The translations under genes were made by a program, and so were the position numbers. From Burkholderiales bacterium (lineage in GTDB: Bacteria > Pseudomonadota > Gammaproteobacteria > Burkholderiales > Burkholderiaceae): DNA of 10,678 bases. The stretch's first letter is position 1; every line of letters starts with the position of its first letter. The stretch covers positions 1 to 10,678 of the forward strand of contig CAHJWV010000118.1 of NCBI GenBank assembly GCA_903643055.1, given 5' to 3'. Shown here in pieces: positions 7,029-10,678 of this stretch. The notes beneath the pieces were generated by a model. That model was not told the origin of the DNA and searched no databases. It saw only the letters and a program-made list of their open reading frames with translations.

Positions 7029-7052
7029 ATAAGCAAGTCAACGCTTGCTTAT
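7029..7052. promoter_or_regulatory. Perfect 9-bp dyad upstream of an exported protein gene
   Basis: ATAAGCAAG (7029-7037) and CTTGCTTAT (7044-7052) are perfect inverted repeats around TCAACG, ending 13 bases before the ATG at 7066. The size and near-AT-balanced half sites resemble operators of dimeric repressors such as TetR-family proteins. A 5'-UTR hairpin is the alternative. No ribosome binding site is visible between the dyad and the ATG, and no regulator gene is adjacent. Confidence 0.5.
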
Positions 7053-7065
7053 TGATCGCTCCACC

Positions 7066-7467
7066 ATGCACCTTCTCCGATACGCTTTGCTGCTGACTGC
7101 ACTGTTCGTCGCAGTGCCGGCGCAGGCCGACACCATCGGTGTGCACCTTGTCAGCAAACACATTCCGGCCAAGAAGTTCAACAACGTGAACCCCGGTCTC
7201 TATTACCAGACCGACGACGGTTGGACGGTCGGCGGTTATCACAACTCGCTGCGACGCAACAGCGTGTATGCGGGCTACACCTGGAAACTCGGGGCCCTGG
7301 ATGTCACGACCGGCGCCGTCACCGGCTACCAGCACAAGGTGCAGCCGATGCTGGTGCCTTCATTGAAGGTCTGGGAGCACGAAGGGGTTCGGGTGCGCGT
7401 GGCTTACATCCCGCAGGTCGAAAAGAAGATCGGCTCCCATGTACTGCACTTGATGATGGAGTACTGA
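7066..7467 (+). CDS. Small exported protein, probable beta-rich envelope protein
   Basis: The 133-residue product has a clear signal peptide: MHLLRY, a hydrophobic core, and cleavage after AQA at residue 21. The mature part alternates short beta-like strands with turns: NNVNPGLYYQTDDGWTVGGY (39-58), RRNSVYAGYTW (63-73), ALDVTTGAVTGYQ (77-89) and PMLVPSLKVWEHEGVRVRVAYIP (94-116). It ends in the aromatic Tyr133. This resembles a small unnamed family with an NNVNPG...G.Y.NS..R.SVYAG...TGAVTGY signature that I recall from proteobacteria and some phages. The pattern could be a small beta-barrel or a periplasmic beta protein; function is unknown. ATG at 7066 is chosen because the upstream TTG at 7045 falls inside the dyad and would spoil the signal peptide. 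It converges on the MipA/OmpV gene with 38 bases between stops. Confidence 0.8.
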   Translation: MHLLRYALLLTALFVAVPAQADTIGVHLVSKHIPAKKFNNVNPGLYYQTDDGWTVGGYHNSLRRNSVYAGYTWKLGALDVTTGAVTGYQHKVQPMLVPSLKVWEHEGVRVRVAYIPQVEKKIGSHVLHLMMEY

Positions 7468-7505
7468 TCTTCAAGCCGACCGCCGACCCCACTCAAGCCG
7501 CCGCC

Positions 7506-8429
7506 TCAAGGCTGACCGAACTCGGCGCTGCGCAGCGGCGCCCACACCACTGCGGCCACCACGCTCGCGGTGGTCTGGCGCTGGAACAGCGGGCTGTTGC
7601 GGTTGGCCGCGCCGGAATGGTCGTTGACCGACACACCGAAGCTGACCGCCGTCGTCGGATTCAGGCGGTGCGACCAGCCAGCCCGCACCGCGCTGCCGAA
7701 GAAGCCGCCGCGGGCGTCGTACGCCGGGCGGTTCGGCCGCGCGTAGATCGGGTCGACTTGGTAGAAGTAATCCTGCAAGGCTTCGCTGGCCCACGAGGCC
7801 TGCAAGCTCAATTGCACCTGGCTGCGCGCGCCGGGCCAGCCGCGAATGCGCCAGCGCAATTCGGGCTCCAGCACCTGGCCGCGACCATGGATGTTGCGCC
7901 AGTTGGTCGAGAACACCTGGCGCAGCTTCAGGTGCGCACTGACCTGTTGACCGCCACCCAGCGGCACGCGGTAAAGCGCTTGCGGCCCCAACTCGAAGGT
8001 GTAGTCGCGAGCCGGCATGCCATCGCGGGCTTCGCTGTTGCGCGAATTGAATGCCGCTGCGCCCGACAAATCGAACTCGAACTCGCCATGCTTCAACAAA
8101 CGGCTGCGCACACCGTCGTCATCGACGCGAAACCGATCGCCGCGATAGATGAAGATCGGCGCCGCCGCGCCGCGCCAGCGGGAGGTCGATGCGGCGGGGT
8201 AATCCGGCCCCTGCACACCGACGACTGCAACGCCTGCCTCCCACAGTGGCAAGGCGAACCCAGGCTTGGGTGTGACCGGCGCGACCGCATCGGCATCGCT
8301 CGGTGGCGGCTCGGTGGCCAAGGTCGGGCTCTGAGCCCACACGGAAGCACACAGACCGCAAGCGGCCATCGCGGCGAAGAACCGATGAAGATAAGCAGTT
8401 GTCACAAGATGATCGAAGCAGTGAAGCAT
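7506..8429 (-). CDS. MipA/OmpV family outer-membrane protein
   Basis: The 307-residue product has an N-terminal export signal (RFFAAMAACGLCASVWA, cleavage near residue 32) and a Pro/Asp-rich linker (about 36-58). The MipA/OmpV barrel begins at WEAGVAVVGVQGPDYPAAS (63-81), where the GPDYP segment marks the family. Further family features are PIFIYRGDRFRVDDDGVRSRL (about 91-111), FDLSGAAAFNSRNSEARDGMPARDY and a following FELGPQALYRVPL strand. The family includes E. coli MipA, linked to peptidoglycan synthesis complexes, and Vibrio OmpV; members are also induced by antimicrobials in some species. The role here is not determined. The C-terminus runs about eight residues (RSAEFGQP) past the usual closing strand. 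No strong ribosome binding site is seen at the ATG, so the start is moderately sure. It diverges from the 40-residue membrane protein. Confidence 0.9.
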   Translation of the reverse strand: MLHCFDHLVTTAYLHRFFAAMAACGLCASVWAQSPTLATEPPPSDADAVAPVTPKPGFALPLWEAGVAVVGVQGPDYPAASTSRWRGAAAPIFIYRGDRFRVDDDGVRSRLLKHGEFEFDLSGAAAFNSRNSEARDGMPARDYTFELGPQALYRVPLGGGQQVSAHLKLRQVFSTNWRNIHGRGQVLEPELRWRIRGWPGARSQVQLSLQASWASEALQDYFYQVDPIYARPNRPAYDARGGFFGSAVRAGWSHRLNPTTAVSFGVSVNDHSGAANRNSPLFQRQTTASVVAAVVWAPLRSAEFGQP

Positions 8430-8582
8430 GCGGCGACGATACCCGATGCGCTAAGGAAGAACGCGCATTGCGCCGCGCATCCATTGGCATGAAGCTCGCT
8501 ACTTAGCGCTGCGTCACATCCCGAGTTTCAATCGCTGGCGGCAACTGTCCAAGGCAGTCAGTTTTAGGTTTCAGGAGTTCAC
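8430..8582. promoter_or_regulatory. Divergent intergenic region
   Basis: This stretch lies between the start of the MipA/OmpV gene and the start of the small membrane protein and should hold both promoters. The only clear element is AGGAG at 8573-8577, an excellent ribosome binding site five bases before the ATG at 8583. The segment just before it is relatively T-rich (TCAGTTTTAGGTTTC), but no -35/-10 pair is convincing. Confidence 0.35.
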
Positions 8583-8705
8583 ATGAATGACAAGCAACGT
8601 CATCGTCCCGTCCCTGCCCCGCACGGCTTCTTACCGAATTGGCTGTTAGCCGTTTTGGTGGCTTGTGCCATCGGTGTCGTCGGCCTCGCGCGCACGATCA
8701 TCTGA
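8583..8705 (+). CDS. Small single-span membrane protein (40 residues)
   Basis: ATG at 8583 opens a 40-codon frame ending in TGA at 8703-8705. A near-perfect AGGAG (8573-8577) stands five bases upstream, the best ribosome binding site among the minor genes here. The product has a basic N-terminus (MNDKQRHRP), a Pro/His-containing stretch and a single hydrophobic segment from about Trp20 to Leu35 (LLAVLVACAIGVVGL), then ARTII. It is probably an inner-membrane protein with the basic end cytoplasmic. No family is recognised. Chance occurrence is possible for so short a frame, but the ribosome binding site, start codon and clean hydrophobic helix agree. Fifteen bases separate its stop from that of the opposing lipoprotein. 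A small toxin or a regulatory subunit of a membrane complex are both conceivable; neither has support. Confidence 0.6.
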   Translation: MNDKQRHRPVPAPHGFLPNWLLAVLVACAIGVVGLARTII

Positions 8706-8720
8706 CAGCCAAGGCCTGAG

Positions 8721-9185
8721 CTAAAGCACGATCGCCAAGGTGACGATCGCGCTGTCAGCCGACTGGCCGCGCTCGTCATAGGCACGAGCAAACACGCTGA
8801 CCGACGCCCGACCGTCATTGGGGACCGGCAGCACGAACTCGTAAGGCGCCGAACGATCGTTACCTAAACGCACCGCTGTATTGCCGTCGTAACGATAAAA
8901 GATCACCTCGTCGATGCCATCGCCATCGACCGCCGCTGCGGCCAAGCGCACGTTCTGCCCCACCTGCGCCGTACTTGAACCGACCACCAGCTCCACCTGC
9001 GGCGGCCGGCCATCGCCCGACCCGATGACGCCGCCGTCATCCCGGATGTCATCTCTGTTGTCATAAGCCAGGTAAAAGCCGCCGCCACATCCGGCCAGCG
9101 CGAAGACGGCCGATAACACCGCCATTCCGGCCGCCCGGGCCGCGCTGCGCGGCCCCCTGGATCGCTTGTCGATTCGCGTGTTCAT
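8721..9185 (-). CDS. Lipoprotein with an Ig-like domain
   Basis: The 154-residue product starts with an unusually long basic region (MNTRIDKRSRGPRSAARAAG). A hydrophobic core (MAVLSAVFALAGC, 21-33) follows, whose LAGC lipobox places the lipidated cysteine at Cys33. A Gly/Asp-rich linker (GGGFYLAYDNRDDIRDD, about 34-50) leads to one Ig-like beta-sandwich (about 62-154). There the strands PQVELVVGSSTAQVGQNVRLAAAAVD, IDEVIFYRYDG and SAPYEFVLPVPNDG, then VSVFARAYDERGQSADSAIVTLAIV, follow the pattern of bacterial Ig domains in surface proteins. It is probably anchored in the outer or inner membrane, facing the periplasm or cell surface. It lies 76 bases downstream of the VWA gene on the same strand, so the two may be co-transcribed. 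Its binding partner is unknown. No strong ribosome binding site is seen, so the start is moderately sure. Confidence 0.82.
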   Translation of the reverse strand: MNTRIDKRSRGPRSAARAAGMAVLSAVFALAGCGGGFYLAYDNRDDIRDDGGVIGSGDGRPPQVELVVGSSTAQVGQNVRLAAAAVDGDGIDEVIFYRYDGNTAVRLGNDRSAPYEFVLPVPNDGRASVSVFARAYDERGQSADSAIVTLAIVL

Positions 9186-9198
9186 CGCGAAATGCTAC

Positions 9199-9223
9199 GC
9201 CCGCCGAAATACCGTGGGCGGGC
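9199..9223. terminator. GC-rich hairpin between the VWA and lipoprotein genes
   Basis: GCCCGCC (9199-9205) and GGCGGGC (9217-9223) form a perfect 7-bp stem with an 11-base loop. Read on the minus strand, the hairpin lies after the VWA stop and just before the lipoprotein start, followed only by GTAGCATTT. It could attenuate transcription or partly end the VWA transcript; a mere GC-rich coincidence is also possible. Confidence 0.3.
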
Positions 9224-9261
9224 CCGCGGTCTTGGGTTCTTCGGTTGTTCCGCCAAACGAT

Positions 9262-10678
9262 TCAACTGCGCTTCAACGCGGCCAACTCATCGGCCACCAG
9301 CTTCACGACCAGCTGATCCAGCGTCTGCACCGAATACTGCTTCACGTCATGCACGGTCTTTGACCCCGGCCCGCTGCGAGGGTCGCTGGCCTCGCGGTAG
9401 GTCAGGAACACGAAGCGACCGGCGGTGTATTGCGCCATCTGCCGGAAGATGTATTCCCCCACCGGGTCGAGCCCGCTGGCACCGACCGCGAACAGCTTGA
9501 TGCCCTTGGCCAGCGCGGCCTGCATGTCGCGGTCGTACTGCGGGCAAGCGCCACCCGAAGCGCCTTGCTGCATCGGCCAGACCAGCCCATTCGCGGCCTC
9601 ACCGCAGCCCCTGTAGTCGAGATGCGGCGGTGCGTCGGCCACCAGCACCACCATGCGCGCCGCCTGGCTGCGCCAGCTCAGCCCGTGAACCACCTCGTGC
9701 AAAGCCTCGTTCAGCGCTTCCGGCGTGTCACCGCCACCACCGGCCTGCACATGCGCCAGCACCTGCTGGAAGGCGGCCAAATCGTTGGTGAAATCATGGG
9801 TGCGTGTCAGAAAGGCATCACCCCGGTCGCGATAAGCCACCAGGCCGTAGCAGATGTCCGGCTGACCCGGCAGTTGCGCGATCTGCTGCGCCATCGCCTT
9901 CATCGACTGTTTGAGCTTGGCGATCTCATCGCCCATCGAGCCGGTGGCATCGACCAGGAAGACGAGGTCCAGGCGCGGTCGCGCCACGGCGGTCTCGCCA
10001 CCCAGCCGAACCTGCACCGCCTCGGCCTGCCCGCGCTGCAACAGCGCGCGGCTTTGCCGGCCCGCATGGCGCACCGCCACGCTCAAGCTGCGCTCGCCGT
10101 TGAACTCGGTCGGCAAGAAGGCGCGTGGCTGCAGCCACACCTGGCCGGCGGTATCGGTGCGAGCCCACATCACCGGCTGCGCAACGCCTGCGCGCTGCAC
10201 CGCCACTTCGGCGTCATGCACCGGCCTGCCCTGCGCATCGGTCACCTGCAGCAGATAACGATCGCTGATGTCACGCGGCCTGACGGCCAAATCGGTATGG
10301 CGCTGGCGATAAGCCAGGTACTCGCCGAAGTCTGCGTTGTCGTTGATGACACCGGCCGTCACCGTTTCATCGGCAGGCCGTGGGCTGGGCGCGGGCTGCG
10401 GCTGGCGCGGCCAGAACGAGGGCGGCGCCATCACCCGGCCATCGGGCTCGGCAGCGAGTGACTCCGGCATCGCCTCGACCAGCGCCCCGGCCTTGGCGCT
10501 GGATCGGGCCGATGGCGAGGCGGCGATGTCGGCAGCGGCCGATGCGCCCTCGCGCTCCCGGTGAAGAGACAAAGGCAGGGCGTCCCCCCTGCGCGGCCGC
10601 CCGCCCTGGCGCTCCTGCGGGTCCCGCCCCGGCACCTCGCGCGTGCCCGGCGCGCGCCGGCAATCGGTGGCCGTTGGC
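9262..10678 (-). CDS. VWA-domain protein (5' end outside the window)
   Basis: The minus-strand frame is open from the right edge to its stop at 9262. The visible product is 471 residues; an in-frame GTG at 10635 gives 457, and positions here count from it. The N-terminal ~90 residues are Arg/Ala/Pro-rich low complexity. Then comes a beta domain (DNADFGEYLAYRQRH, then RYLLQVTDAQGRPVHDAEV, about 98-215) resembling carboxypeptidase-regulatory-like folds. A VWA domain (about 220-415) follows with an intact metal-ion adhesion site: DATGS (Asp229, Thr231, Ser233), Thr304 in GGGGDTPEAL and Asp334 in VADAPPH. Family relatives are exported and often run straight from the PPHLDY strand into PQYDRDM; here about 20 residues bracketed by Cys344 and Cys364 intervene. 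The true start and signal peptide are probably beyond the window. Binding of a protein ligand through a metal ion is inferred from the family. It is followed by a lipoprotein gene. Confidence 0.88.
   Translation of the reverse strand, partial: PTATDCRRAPGTREVPGRDPQERQGGRPRRGDALPLSLHREREGASAAADIAASPSARSSAKAGALVEAMPESLAAEPDGRVMAPPSFWPRQPQPAPSPRPADETVTAGVINDNADFGEYLAYRQRHTDLAVRPRDISDRYLLQVTDAQGRPVHDAEVAVQRAGVAQPVMWARTDTAGQVWLQPRAFLPTEFNGERSLSVAVRHAGRQSRALLQRGQAEAVQVRLGGETAVARPRLDLVFLVDATGSMGDEIAKLKQSMKAMAQQIAQLPGQPDICYGLVAYRDRGDAFLTRTHDFTNDLAAFQQVLAHVQAGGGGDTPEALNEALHEVVHGLSWRSQAARMVVLVADAPPHLDYRGCGEAANGLVWPMQQGASGGACPQYDRDMQAALAKGIKLFAVGASGLDPVGEYIFRQMAQYTAGRFVFLTYREASDPRSGPGSKTVHDVKQYSVQTLDQLVVKLVADELAALKRS

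Noticed and set aside
7221..8492. A 423-codon open frame on the plus strand
   Set aside because: It is mostly antisense to the MipA/OmpV gene, whose translation has the family signature and a signal peptide; this frame has neither.
8529..8545. Second Ada-box-like site (AAT...GCAA) before the small membrane protein
   Set aside because: The spacing between AAT and GCAA is eight bases instead of six, so it does not fit the Ada operator.
8583..8705. Type I toxin interpretation of the small membrane protein
   Set aside because: The size and hydrophobic helix would fit, but no antisense RNA promoter, long structured leader or repeated copy can be seen, so only the coding call is kept.
9430..10461. 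A 343-codon open frame on the plus strand
   Set aside because: It is antisense to the VWA gene, which has an intact MIDAS motif; the plus-strand translation shows no recognisable domain.

Overview
The window is a GC-rich, gene-dense piece of a bacterial chromosome. The protein sequences (HutF, an OsmC-type protein, Ada, AlkB, a MipA/OmpV protein) look most like Burkholderiales (Betaproteobacteria), perhaps the Rubrivivax/Leptothrix/Comamonadaceae neighbourhood. That placement is inferred from remembered family resemblance; no search was run. I see no rRNA, tRNA, CRISPR array, insertion sequence or phage module. Both edges cut genes: the 3' end of hutF on the left and a minus-strand von Willebrand factor A (VWA) protein on the right.

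Layout, left to right: (1) the tail of hutF (+), histidine catabolism; (2) an OsmC-family protein (-); (3) a small exported protein built from two ungapped tandem copies of a 73-residue unit (+); (4) a cupin (-); (5) recQ helicase (+), divergent from the cupin; (6) a three-gene set ada - 2OG-Fe(II) oxygenase - alkB (+), with translational coupling (ATGA) between the first two and 12 bases between the last two; (7) a small exported protein of unknown function (+) preceded by a strong 9-bp dyad; (8) a MipA/OmpV outer-membrane protein (-); (9) a 40-residue single-span membrane protein with an excellent ribosome binding site (+); (10) a lipoprotein with one Ig-like domain (-); (11) a VWA-domain protein (-), cut by the right edge. 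Outside the ada set, most neighbours converge or diverge rather than form operons, and several convergent pairs have only about 15 bases between stop codons.

The most coherent system is the alkylation-damage response. Upstream of ada lies AAT-N6-GCAA, which matches the known E. coli Ada operator (A box AAT, B box GCAA, 6-base spacing). Ada keeps all four zinc-site cysteines, the AraC-type DNA-binding region and the PCHRV methyl-acceptor cysteine. AlkB keeps its HxD...H iron site. Between them is a second, different 2OG-Fe(II) oxygenase whose substrate I cannot name. Its coupling to ada and its place before alkB make it the best candidate here for an undescribed function, most plausibly a further alkylation-repair or demodification enzyme. 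recQ lies directly upstream on the same strand, so the stretch from 2303 to 6913 is a contiguous DNA-repair block.

The other items worth attention are the 40-residue membrane protein, the duplicated exported protein, the dyad at 7029-7052, and the VWA protein with an extra cysteine-bracketed insertion.
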